NCBI GenBank assembly: GCA_022414725.1
Contig: CM039462.1
Coordinates: 98,553,483-98,617,482 of the forward strand
DNA from: Microglena sp. YARC
Lineage: Eukaryota; Chlorophyta; Chlorophyceae; Chlamydomonadales; Chlamydomonadaceae
DNA length: 64,000 bases
Direction of reading: 5' to 3'
Below, piece by piece: positions 17,128 through 26,067 of the stretch. Under the pieces are notes generated by a model. It saw only the letters and a list, made by a program, of their open reading frames with translations, did no database searches and was not told the DNA's origin. The stretch's first letter is position 1; the number at the start of each line of letters is the position of its first letter. The translations under genes were made by a program, and so were the position numbers.

Positions 17128-18438
17128 ATGTTCAGCAAAATGCATTCGCACACGCGAGCATCGTTTCCATTCATAACGTTTCCCCATGACATTCTTGATC
17201 GTATTGCCCTATTCTCTTCCAACCCCAAGATTGTATTAGTGTGTAAAACTCTGTGCAAAAGATTTTCAGGATTGACCCTTACCCGACTGATCCAACCACC
17301 ACAGCGAGTTGGAGAGATGATGGCGAAAGGGGGGCGCGCCGACCTTCTAGCAGTATGCTTGGTGTCCAATCCTCTTGTACAGGTTAAGGGGGCCCTACAA
17401 TTGAGGGCGAACCAAAATGAAAACAAGCTTCTCTATGTGGGCGCCAAGGCAGGTCACGCAGATGTCTGCAAGCTGCTCATGGATCTAGCGGCGGCTGGAC
17501 TTGAGTTCAGGGCCCGGGCGAACACTGTCAACAGCAGGGCCTTGCGTGAGGCTGCAAAGGAAGGTCACGCAGATGTCTGCAAGCTGCTCATGGATCCAGA
17601 TGTGGCTGGACTTGAGTATAGGGCCCGGGCGAACTCTAGAGACAGCTGGGCATTGTGGGCGGCTGCCAAGGAAGGTCACGCAGATGTCTGCAAGCTGCTC
17701 ATGGATCCAGAGATGGCTGGACTTGAGTTCAGGGCCCTGACGAAGTCTAGCGACAGCAGGGCCTTGTGGGCGGCTGCAAAGGAAGGTCACGCAGATGTCT
17801 GCAAGCTGCTCATGGATCCAGAGGTGGCTGGACTTGAGTACTGGACCCGGGCTAATAATGCCAACAGCAGGGCCTTGGGGGCGGCGGCCAATGCAGGCCA
17901 CGCAGATGTCTGCAAGTTGCTGATGGATCCAGCAGTGGCTGGACTCAAGTACAGGGCCCAGGCGAACTCTAGCGACAGCTGGGCCTTGTGGGCGACTGCC
18001 AAAGAAGGCCACGCAGATGTCTGCAAGCTGCTGATGGATCCAGAGGTGGCTGGACTCAAGTACAGGGCCAGGGCGAACAATATCAACAGCAGGGCCTTGG
18101 GGGCGTCTGCCAAGGCAGGTCACGCAGATGTCTGCAAGCTGCTGATGGATCCAGCGGTGGCTGGACTTGAGTTCAGGGCCCTGGCAAACTTTAGCGACAG
18201 CAGGGCTTTGTGGGCGGCTGCCAAGGCAGGTCACGCAGATGTCTGCAAGCTGCTGATGGATCCAGCGGTGGCTGGAATTGAGTTCAGGGCCCGGGCGAAC
18301 TCTGTCAACAGCTGGGCCTTGCGGGCGGCTGCGAAGGCCGGTCACGCCGATGTCTGCTTGCTTTTGATGGATCCAGAGGCGGCTGGCCCCGAGTACAGGG
18401 CCATTGTGAAACTTGACAGCAGCTGGGTCTTGTGTTAG
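17128..18438 (+). CDS. F-box plus ankyrin-repeat protein
   Basis: An intact frame of 436 codons. I choose ATG 17,128 (MFSKMHSHTRAS) over the upstream GTG. The N-terminus (about residues 13-55) has an F-box-like pattern (FITFPHDILDRIALFSSNPK then VLVCKTLCKRF). Nine nearly identical 37-residue repeats follow, each with GHADVCKLLMDP and RARANS-like blocks. The ankyrin consensus is 33 residues, so each unit has a four-residue longer loop. In giant viruses and poxviruses such proteins usually tether targets to host SCF ubiquitin ligases. The units differ by only a few bases, including synonymous sites, so the array expanded recently. The open minus-strand frame opposite (18,459-17,485) is a shadow of the repeats. 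Confidence 0.8.
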   Translation: MFSKMHSHTRASFPFITFPHDILDRIALFSSNPKIVLVCKTLCKRFSGLTLTRLIQPPQRVGEMMAKGGRADLLAVCLVSNPLVQVKGALQLRANQNENKLLYVGAKAGHADVCKLLMDLAAAGLEFRARANTVNSRALREAAKEGHADVCKLLMDPDVAGLEYRARANSRDSWALWAAAKEGHADVCKLLMDPEMAGLEFRALTKSSDSRALWAAAKEGHADVCKLLMDPEVAGLEYWTRANNANSRALGAAANAGHADVCKLLMDPAVAGLKYRAQANSSDSWALWATAKEGHADVCKLLMDPEVAGLKYRARANNINSRALGASAKAGHADVCKLLMDPAVAGLEFRALANFSDSRALWAAAKAGHADVCKLLMDPAVAGIEFRARANSVNSWALRAAAKAGHADVCLLLMDPEAAGPEYRAIVKLDSSWVLC

Positions 18439-18598
18439 GCAAGACACGTTTCTTGCCACCGTAGAGTAAGTATTTATCCACTCTCCTCAAAATATCCAGA
18501 AATGTGTTCAGTTTGCTCAAGCGAAAATATCGCTGCGTGTGCCCAATAATTCCAGATGTAGCAGAAATATTTGATTATGAGGCAGGAACGCTTTGAAA

Positions 18599-18748
18599 AT
18601 GATTATTGATGCGCACGATGTGAGCCAGCACTTTGAATTTTCAGGCTACTTTGAAGATGTAACTTCTGTGTCTTTACAGTCCTTGAATGTTTTTTGTCAA
18701 TCTCCTGAAGACAATATCTGTATTGACAAGATCGGTTACAAAACTTGA
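18599..18748 (+). mobile_element. TE-B transposase C-terminal remnant
   Basis: A 49-residue frame (IDAHDVSQHFEFSGYF, then SPEDNICIDKIGYKT and stop) is shared with 27,365-27,510, where the TE-B right end follows. Weaker traces (AGTATCGGTTACAAAGATTG) lie at 26,418-26,445. It is a coding fragment of the second transposon family. A partial MITE end (GAGGCAGGAACG) sits immediately upstream. Confidence 0.55.
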
Positions 18749-18793
18749 TGAAACTTGAATTCCTTAATGTAAGAAAGACAATTTGCACCAGTA

Positions 18794-18958
18794 CATTTGT
18801 TCCTGCCTCCCGGAGGGATTTTGACTGGTTTCGGAGCCTGGTCTGGTCGGAATCGCAATTCCGCGGAGAGCTAAATCTCTGGTTGGCGAGTCGTTCGTAC
18901 GGCTCTAACTTCTGCTTTGAAAATTCAAAAAAATCACCGGGAGGCAGGAACGCCCATT
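18794..18958 (+). mobile_element. MITE-like element (copy 3, full length)
   Basis: Left end TTGTTCCTGCCTCCCGG and right end CCGGGAGGCAGGAACGCCCA are inverted repeats. The core shares GATTTTGACTGGTT and CTGGTCGGA-type sequence with copy 2. It has no coding capacity and ends about 100 bases upstream of the Rpb3/11 start, so it may lie in that gene's promoter. Confidence 0.85.
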
Positions 18959-19061
18959 GTTTCCTTGGCGATTGTTTCGATTTGGTTTTTGAAACCGAGT
19001 ATAAATGTTTTCTTCGATGATGTAGATATTGTTGTGTATTATTCCTGTCGTAGCTTTAGAA

Positions 19062-20234
19062 ATGTCGATTCGTGTAGGAGACGTTCTGGCTCCTGTGATC
19101 CCTTCTCCCTCAGTCGGTACGGATCACTTCATACCTGGTAACATCGATGACGGAGGGTTCTTCTCAGTTTCTGGCGTCGACTTGTGCATCGTGAATTCGT
19201 TGCGTCGTGCGATCATCGCTTGTGTGGAGACAGCGGCGTTCGACACTTTGGTTCCTCCTGGGGGCGGTGGTGGTGGTGTGCGCGTACTTGAGAACACGTC
19301 CGTGATGCACAACGAGATGTTGGCTCTCCGTGTGTCACTTGTGCCTTTGTGTCTGACTCCCAACGAGTTGGAGAACTTCGCCCCTGGCGACTACCAATGC
19401 ACCTTGGCCGTGCGGAACACCGGGAAAGAGGTGTTGGATGTGGTGAGCGGAGACTTTGTAGTTCGTGACGCGGCAGGCGTCTCGTTCCAGACGGAGCGTT
19501 TTAAGCGTCTGTTTCCTGTTGACAAGCGGTCGGGTGACAGTGTGCTTCTCACTGTCTTGCGCCCCAACATCATGTGTGGCGGCGTCGGTGAGGCTGTGAA
19601 CATCACGGCGACTGCGAGGCTTGGCTCCGGTCGGGAGCATGCGAGATATTCTCCAGTCTGCTCTTGCTATTTTCGTTACAAGGAGCCTGTTTTGGACGAC
19701 AACTCGGTTCCCGACAAGTTCGATTTTTTCGTTGAGAGCGTGAACCCGAGCCTGTCCCCTTACTACCTCGTTTTTCTAGGGTTCCGCTTCCTTGTCCGAG
19801 CCATCATTGCTCTCTCGGAAGACGTCCGTACCGAGCGCGTCTCGTTTGAGGACTCGACCGTCCCGGGTGGCGCGAGGAGCATTCTTTTTCCTGGTTTGGA
19901 CCATACATTGGGAAATCTTTTGCAGGGACTATTGTACGACCTTTGGATTCGGCGCGGCGGCAAGTCCCGTGTGAGTTTCGTCGGCTACTTCAAGCGGCAC
20001 CCTCTTGTGGACGACATAACATTTAAGATGCAGCTCGCGAGGCAGGACGAAGCCCCGACTGCGTACTCGGATGTCTTATTGGAGGGGCTGTTGTATGTGC
20101 GGGAGCACCTGGAATCTCTGACTCTCGAGTGGATTCGTTTCTGTGGGCTTAAGGGTATGGGATTGGTGGCCATTGAGATGTTCCTCACACGTTCTTACGC
20201 TGCTACAGTCAGCGGAACAGAAAATACTAAATAG
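19062..20234 (+). CDS. RNA polymerase Rpb3/Rpb11 fusion subunit (giant-virus type)
   Basis: This is the assembly-platform subunit of viral RNA polymerase, in which Rpb3 and Rpb11 are joined as in several giant-virus families. I choose ATG 19,062 (MSIRVGDVL), giving 390 residues. The Rpb3 part has VNSLRRAIIACVETAAF near residue 45 (the D-domain helix) and SVMHNEMLALRVSLVPLC near 90. The Rpb11 part has PGLDHTLGNLLQGLLYD near 280, then VSFVGYFKRHPLVDDITFKM, the hallmark Rpb11 segment. No stop or frameshift interrupts it, unlike the Rpb6 relic, so it may still be translatable. A full MITE lies about 100 bases upstream, and the 3' end has been copied downstream. Confidence 0.85.
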   Translation: MSIRVGDVLAPVIPSPSVGTDHFIPGNIDDGGFFSVSGVDLCIVNSLRRAIIACVETAAFDTLVPPGGGGGGVRVLENTSVMHNEMLALRVSLVPLCLTPNELENFAPGDYQCTLAVRNTGKEVLDVVSGDFVVRDAAGVSFQTERFKRLFPVDKRSGDSVLLTVLRPNIMCGGVGEAVNITATARLGSGREHARYSPVCSCYFRYKEPVLDDNSVPDKFDFFVESVNPSLSPYYLVFLGFRFLVRAIIALSEDVRTERVSFEDSTVPGGARSILFPGLDHTLGNLLQGLLYDLWIRRGGKSRVSFVGYFKRHPLVDDITFKMQLARQDEAPTAYSDVLLEGLLYVREHLESLTLEWIRFCGLKGMGLVAIEMFLTRSYAATVSGTENTK

Positions 20235-20555
20235 TGCCCCTTGTAAAAGATATCCAGACAAAGTTTCGTATATGTGCGGGAGCACCTGGAATCTCTGACT
20301 CTCGAGTGGATTCGTTTATGTGGGTTTGTATGGGTTTGTATGGGTTTGTATGGGTTTGGTGGCTATTGAGATGTTCCTCGAACGTTTTTACGCTGCTACA
20401 TTCAGCGGGACAGAAAAGAAATACTGCACGTTCTTAAGCTGCTACATTCAGCGGGACAAAAGAAATACTGAACGTTCTTAATCTGCTACAGTCAGCGGGA
20501 CAGAAAAGTGCCCCTTGTAAAAGATATCCATACAAACTTTCGTATATTTGCGTGT
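20235..20555 (+). repeat. Nested duplications of the Rpb3/11 3' end
   Basis: Sequence from 20,097-20,240 reappears at about 20,275-20,415 (GCGGGAGCACCTGGAATCTC onward), with a (GGGTTTGTAT)4 expansion inserted at about 20,320-20,358. The final piece, GCTACATTCAGCGGGACA with flanks, is then repeated three times to about 20,510. The downstream motif TGCCCCTTGTAAAAGATATC occurs at about 20,234 and 20,510. This records at least three local duplications. Confidence 0.85.
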
Positions 20556-20774
20556 TGTTTTGCCCAATGATTCACTTTGTATCCAGCGCAGAACACGGAC
20601 TCGACGTTGGATGCCGGGGTAAGAGCCGGTGGTGGTGAACTTGGGAACGAAGTTGAACATGATGTTCAGGGACATTACTCAAGTATCACACAGTCAGGCC
20701 AATGATGTTTCTAGAATAATTCGTCCATTATTGTTAGACGCGAGGGGCATGAATGAAGTATAAACAATATTACA

Positions 20775-20831
20775 TGGTAATGGTATGATTGTAACCATTA
20801 CCAGGTAATGGTATGATTGTAACCATTACCA
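20775..20831 (+). repeat. Two tandem hairpins upstream of the zinc-finger gene
   Basis: Two 28-29-base units each read GGTAATGGT-ATGATTGTA-ACCATTACCA, so each can fold into a 9-10-bp stem. They end about 54 bases before ATG 20,885. Position suggests an operator or RNA structure in the 5' leader; this is inference. Confidence 0.8.
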
Positions 20832-21638
20832 GGACACTTAAAATACACATTATTCGCAGCACCAGCTCTTTATATCGGATACAGATGTCATCAAGGAAAT
20901 TCGTATGTCAAGGTTTTGGATGCAACGCTGAATTATCTACTAATGCTTGCTTGAAGAGACACATCATGACGCATACAGGAGAAAAACCCCTTAAATGTAC
21001 ATTTAAGGGATGTTTAGTTGCATGTGTAATGTGTGGTGATTTGAAAAAACACATGAGGACACATATAGGAGAAAAACCATTTAAATGTGAAAATCATGGA
21101 TGTGTAGCTGCATTTTCTCAAAGTACTGATTTGAAGAGACACATCATGACGCATACAGGAGAAAAACCATATAAATGTGAGGAATGTGCAGCTGAATTTG
21201 CCCATAGCAGTTCATTGAAGAGACACATCATGACGCATACAGGAGTAAAACCATATAAATGTGAGGAATGTGTAGCTGAATTTGCTACATTTAATGATTT
21301 GAAGAGACACGTAATGACTCATACAGGAGAAAAACCATTTAAATGTGAAAATCATGGATGTGTAGCTGCATTTCTCAAAGTACTGATTTGAAGAGACACA
21401 TCATGACGCATACAGGAGAAAAACCATATAAATGTGAGGAATGTGCAGCTGAATTTGCCCATAGCAGTTCATTGAAGAGACACATCATGACGCATACAGG
21501 AGTAAAACCATATAAATGTGAGGAATGTGTAGCTGAATTTGCTACATTTAATGATTTGAAGAGACACGTAATGACTCATACAGGAGAAAAACCATACAGT
21601 TGTTCTCAAATAATTTTGGGACACTCAGTATAATTTGA

Positions 21639-22623
21639 ATGATATCCCCTGAAACCAGATACAGGTCCGTGGTTCACTACATATATATTTTGAGGAGTCT
21701 GAGGAAGGTTTGTAATATATACGACGTGTCCAAGAGCTCACTACATAGATGGGTCAATGCTGATCAGATCGGTAAAAGTAGGCGTTTAAAACGAAAAAGG
21801 AAAGAATTGTCCATGCTTTTACGTTCCACGATATCCAATAATATTGCAGAAAACCCCTTCATATCATGCAAGGATTTGGTCGGTATAATTTGCAAGAGTT
21901 GTAATGTAAGATTATCGATCAGTACGGCATCGAGACACATAAAAACAATGTGGATTTTCTAGGAAGAAGGCGTTTCCCAAAGTTCTCTACGGACATTCAA
22001 AAGAAAATGTAGAAATGTTCTGTGACAAGTACAAAGAAAGCTCTAAAGTTGTTTGTATCGACGAAGCAGGATTTTACGCTGGCGAGCACAGCAAATATGG
22101 ATACAGCAAGATCGGTTCTAGATTAACTACGAAGACAATGAGTAACCTCCGTCGTGTGAAGTTCACTTTATTACTCGCTATTTCATCTCAGGGAATAATA
22201 GATTATCAGTTATTGGAGCACAATTGTAAAAAAGAAGATTTCATTAAATTCTTTAAAACTTTGGTCATTCCAAAGAACACCACGATCGTCATGGATAATG
22301 TTCGGTTTCACCATTCTTCAGAAATAAAGGATATATCCGAATGCAAAGGGTGGAAGCTTTTGTACACCCCTCCTTATTGCCCCAGAGCTAATGCGATTGA
22401 ATAAATATTTGGAAGCATGAAGAGAGACTACAGGACATCATGTCCATTGACGTCAACCTGTAATTTCGATTACTTCATGCAAATATGTTGCGTTCTAGAA
22501 ATGTGGAGGTATAAAGACTTGTCAAAGTATATGATTAATACGAGGGATTGGGTTAGGAATGTTCGAGAGAGCCTGTCTGCAGATCCAGATTACATCAAAA
22601 CGCTTTCGGGGTACAATTTGTGA
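21639..22623 (+). pseudogene. IS630/Tc1/mariner-type DDE transposase
   Basis: The transposase cuts and pastes the element through a DDE catalytic triad. It starts at ATG 21,639 (MISPETRYRSVVHY) with a helix-turn-helix region (VCNIYDVSKSSLHRWV, about residues 28-43). First Asp: VVCIDEAGFYAGEHSK. Second Asp: TTIVMDNVRFHH. Third residue Glu: YCPRANAIE, with 34 residues between the last two, a DD34E spacing. One indel near 21,960 separates the N-terminal frame, and an in-frame TAA (22,402-22,404) follows the catalytic Glu directly; reading continues as IFGSMKRDY. All three catalytic residues are still present. The stop codon (22,621-22,623) overlaps the ATG of the downstream Fanzor by one base. 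Confidence 0.85.
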
Positions 22624-24855
22624 TGGAGAATGGGGTCGGCGAGTCATCATCGTTGGTACATGAGGCTGACCAACATGATGACGTTGCTGAACTTGTCGAT
22701 TATGAAGGGGATGAGGATGAGGAGCGTGCACCTGGGCGAGCGATTTGTGTGGTCAAGATGAAATTGAGTACCTTTATTCCCCATGATAGGCTCCGTAGAA
22801 AGATAGACATGAACAAGTTACTTGGAGAGGGTTATATTTTCGCAAATTTCCACATTGCTCGTCTTTTTGAGAATGGTATCGCTGTCCCTCCTGTAAATCG
22901 CAACTTCTTCTACTGGTGCCTTCTTGCAGTCAGTACCAACAAATGTAAGGGGTCGACTCTTGGCGAAAACTTTGAGAGTAGTCGGCTTCTGTTCGACTTG
23001 TTAAGAGAGCCGGGGCAATCCAAAGTTGACATCAGGGGGAACGTGAAGAACCAGATCAGTGCAGACCTGTCTATTCTCATGGCCACAATGGCCTCTAATC
23101 ACCTTTGGACCAACCTTGAGCGGCGAATAACGACGTACTTGAAGTGGAAGTACCCACAGATTGCAAAGCGCCTGCGGTCGGACATCGTGGCTGCAGTGAT
23201 CAAGTGCCCTACAAAGAATATCGACGTCATATTTAAGATGAGCCCCCATGTAGCCAAGCTGCCAACCAAGCTGCCAACAGCTCGACTTCGCTCGGCAAAG
23301 AGTGCAGTGGCTCTTGCGAAGAAGAGGGTCGGTAGGAAGGAACCAGAGGTATCCCCTTTGCGAGTTAGGTTGACTAAACTTCAAGCGAGGTTTGAAAAGT
23401 TGAGCGAAGCTTGGCTCTCCTCCAAGAACCTTAGGGTGGAAGAAGATAACGCGAAACGCTTCTTTGCACGCGACGTGGCATTCTGTCTCAGGGGGGTTCT
23501 CCCTTTACCATCCGGAAACACTTTTGCGTCTCGGGCTCACATGACCCTGCCTCTGTACCACAAGATATTGTCGGAGACCATCGAAGAAAAACGAAAAACG
23601 AAAAACGAAAAACTTCGCACATTCTCGTTGTTGCCTTACAAATCTGGATTCACTCTGTCGCACATTCCGATTTCGAAAATGGCCTTTTTCTATATGGTCA
23701 ACGAGTGCCACTTCGATTCATGCAAGGCAGATTTTGCTTCCAAAAACCATCAAGGAATATGGGAGCGCTTCGCAAACCTCAAGAAAGTGGAGACAGTTTC
23801 TCGGAAGTTCGGTTACCGCATTGTGACAGACGGCTTTGCAGTCAGCATCTTGATGAATAAGCCTACGTGTCTGACATGTTCGATGCCTGCAGACGCGTTC
23901 TCTACGCGGGCGCATGAGAATGTGACAACAGACGAGGGTGGCATTGTATCCTTCCTTGACAATGTGGTAGTGGCTGCGGTAGACCCGGGACGTTTGGAAC
24001 CTCGAGACGGCTGATATCGTCGGTGGTATCATTCCGGATAGAGACTCTTCGAGATCTGAACAGATTGGTGCGTACGCCAGATTCTACATGGGTGCCGCCC
24101 CAATCCTTCTTGCCCATCGTGCTTCGAGGGGGTACCGAAACCTCTGCTTTCGCAGGTATTGCAAGAAGCAGAAACTCATTGTTGAGATTGCTGACTTCGT
24201 AGCTCCGAGGGAGAAGAGCACGAAGGTACTCGTCGGTTTTGGTGATTGGAAATGTCTGGGGGCGACTCCAATCTCTAGGCGGACTTGTGGCCCTCTCCAA
24301 GCTATTCGGTTTGAGCTTCGTAGCCGCGAAAACGTCATCATGGAGGACGTCGATGAGTTCAGAACATCTCAACGATGCAGCTGCTGTGAGACCCGCCTTT
24401 GCAACATGGTTGCACTCACTCATCGTAAGAGGCAAGACGGTACTGGTTGGGAATGTACGGAAGGACGCAAGCGGATTCACAAGATTCTCCACTGCAAAAG
24501 CAGTCAAAGCGGAGCGCCACGCCAACAGAGCGGCGGTATGCTCCACTGCGGGAAGACTTGGGACCGCGATGTGAACGCTTCCAGGAACATCCTGATGCTT
24601 ACACTCCACCAAGTCTTTGGGAGAGAGCGACCTCTCGCGTTTCGCCGAGACGCGCCGAGAAGCTCCTCGAAAACCCCACCAACACCTGATACTGATTTGG
24701 GGATACAGACGGTTGAACGGTTTACCAAAGAGGCGACTCGGAATATTTTTGAGAACCTCTTCAACCTGCTGCACCCCAACGTTGCCCAACCGCAACGATC
24801 TGCAGTCTGGATGATTATAAGGTGTGTCCCACTTTATTTGAGAACAACTGTATAA
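22623..24855 (+). pseudogene. Fanzor/TnpB-like RNA-guided nuclease, one frameshift
   Basis: Fanzors are eukaryotic and viral relatives of TnpB that cut DNA guided by an RNA made from the element's right end. ATG 22,623 opens a frame of about 460 residues, ending with VVVAAVDPGRLEPRDG, where the D of VDPG is the RuvC-I Asp. After a frame change near 24,010-24,060 the second frame gives LVGFGDWKCLGATPISRRT, VDEFRTSQRCSCC (RuvC-II Glu and first zinc-finger pair) and GKTWDRDVNASRNIL (second pair and RuvC-III Asp). The acidic N-terminus (residues 1-40) is typical of viral or eukaryotic forms. The frame runs through the right TIR and stops at 24,853-24,855, just outside the element. All three RuvC residues survive; only the shift prevents full translation. 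Confidence 0.8.
24770..24850 (+). ncRNA. Candidate guide-RNA scaffold at the Fanzor element's right end
   Basis: In known TnpB and Fanzor elements the guide RNA overlaps the nuclease 3' end and runs to the element edge, where the guide begins. Here a hairpin, CGTTGC-CCAACC-GCAACG (24,780-24,797), is followed by ATCTGCAGTCTGGATGATTA and the TIR. The solo right end at 10,885-10,965 keeps the same stem with a different loop (CCAAAA). No RNA data exist here, so this is a positional and structural inference. Confidence 0.4.
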
Positions 24856-25537
24856 CTGTGAGGAATGTGTAGCTGAATTTGCTACATTTACTGATTTGAA
24901 GAGACACATCATGACGCATACAGGATAAAAACCATATAAATGTGAGGAATGTGTAGCTGAATTTGCTACATTTAATGATTTGAAAAAACACAAAAAGACG
25001 CATACAGCTGACTATCAACAGCGGATGAAAAGGGAAGAGCAGAAGGTTGCCAAGTTGTTACAAGATAATGGCATTGATTCCGACAGAGAACACCATGTAA
25101 ACTTTAGCTGTGTGGGATCTACATTCGCAAGGATAGATTTCTTGATTGTCAAAGACGGGGTTGCTATATTCCTAGAGGTCGATGAGAATCAACATAAATT
25201 CGGTGGATACTCGGTTGCTTGTGACATGAAAAGGATGGCTGACATTCAAGCGTCCCTAGTCTTCGATGGAAACACACTGCCATTGTATTTCATTCGGTAC
25301 AATCCGCATGCATACAGTGTTGGTGATGGAAAAACACAGAAAACAAAGACTGCCGTTCGTCAACAATGCTTAGTGGATGTTATCAACTCCATCAGTTCTA
25401 CAACAGTAGAAAGTATGAACATACTTTACATGTATTTTGATTGTGAACCGGTAGATGGAACCATTCAGTTATCGGTTCACACAGATCCAGACTATAACGA
25501 GACCCTAAAGAAGTGCTGTCTACACCCCGTGTATTAG

Positions 25538-26067
25538 TTATTATTTACAGAGCAACTAACTCCTGCTCGACAAAACCTTCTCGGTTTCTGAAGGGGTATC
25601 GCGGGCACTGCAGAGCGGATGGATTCTGTTTCTTGCTCACCTACACCACTGTAACTTGGGCGTATCACTGGAACACTTGCTATTCTCACTAGAACGCTTG
25701 CAATTCTCACTGGAACGCTTGCGATTCTCATAATCTCGGCGCATTAACTATAGACACATCGACCGCATGAATGCAAGCACACGCACGTGCCTCAGTCGAC
25801 GACAGACAAAGATGGCGGAAACCGTGGGAGTTCGCAAGACGTCGTCGTCTTCCGCAGATCATTCATTGCCTGGCACCAAGCACGCACGTTAAGAAGAGTG
25901 ATAGGAGCGCGCACAACTCCAAGACTCAATCAATCGTCCACAAGACGACATACCAGAACGCATGACACACGTATTAGCCTTGTCCATCCAATAAGACATC
26001 AGCTTGACACCACTGAGGTTATTTTTAAGGGGAATCGCGGGCCCCGCTCCAGGGCAGAGGGATTCAG
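25538..26067 (+). other. Transposon debris with short repeats
   Basis: It contains a short tandem repeat, ATTCTCACTGGAACGCTTGC (about 25,670-25,730, three copies). At 25,930-25,955 the motif CAATCGTCCACAAGACGACA TACCAGA recurs at 27,347-27,372 upstream of a TE-B end. I see no intact gene here. Confidence 0.5.

Larger units (their letters stand above)
21597..24850 (+). mobile_element. Complete IS630/Tc1/mariner-type transposon carrying a Fanzor (copy A1)
   Basis: The left TIR begins CAGTTGTTCTCAAATAATTT and continues with GGGACAC. The right end is its inverse, GTCCCACTTTATTTGAGAACAACTG. Both ends are flanked by TA, the target duplication of this superfamily. The element is 3,254 bases long and holds two same-strand genes, a DDE transposase and a Fanzor/TnpB-like nuclease. 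The host sequence can be read across the insertion (CCATA before, TAACTGTGAGG after), which fixes the ends. Related fragments occur at 10,885, 11,983-12,498, 29,181-30,200 and 31,129. Confidence 0.9.
20885..25537 (+). pseudogene. C2H2 zinc-finger plus PD-(D/E)XK-like nuclease, split by a transposon
   Basis: The gene starts at ATG 20,885 (MSSRKFVCQGFGCNAEL). It encodes a run of C2H2 fingers joined by HTGEKP linkers, interrupted at 21,595 by the transposon (TA duplication), and resumes at 24,853. The part after the insertion (24,853-25,537) adds two fingers and then a nuclease-like domain: HVNFSCVGSTFARIDFLIVK, FLEVDENQHKFGGY and VACDMKRM. This is the (R)xDF-h-ExDExQH pattern seen in giant-virus proteins that combine fingers with a restriction-like fold. 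Other damage: a one-base loss near 21,370 and an in-frame TAA at about 24,925 in a linker. A 258-base block of fingers (from 21,077) is repeated in tandem from 21,335. The nuclease frame from 24,980 is itself intact. Confidence 0.75.

Noticed and set aside
17485..18459. A 324-codon open frame on the minus strand
   Set aside because: It is the antisense shadow of the 111-bp ankyrin repeats; the plus frame has F-box and ankyrin motifs.
24902..24993. Minus-strand frame running through the Fanzor C-terminus
   Set aside because: Antisense of the Fanzor and zinc-finger coding sequence, with no motif of its own.
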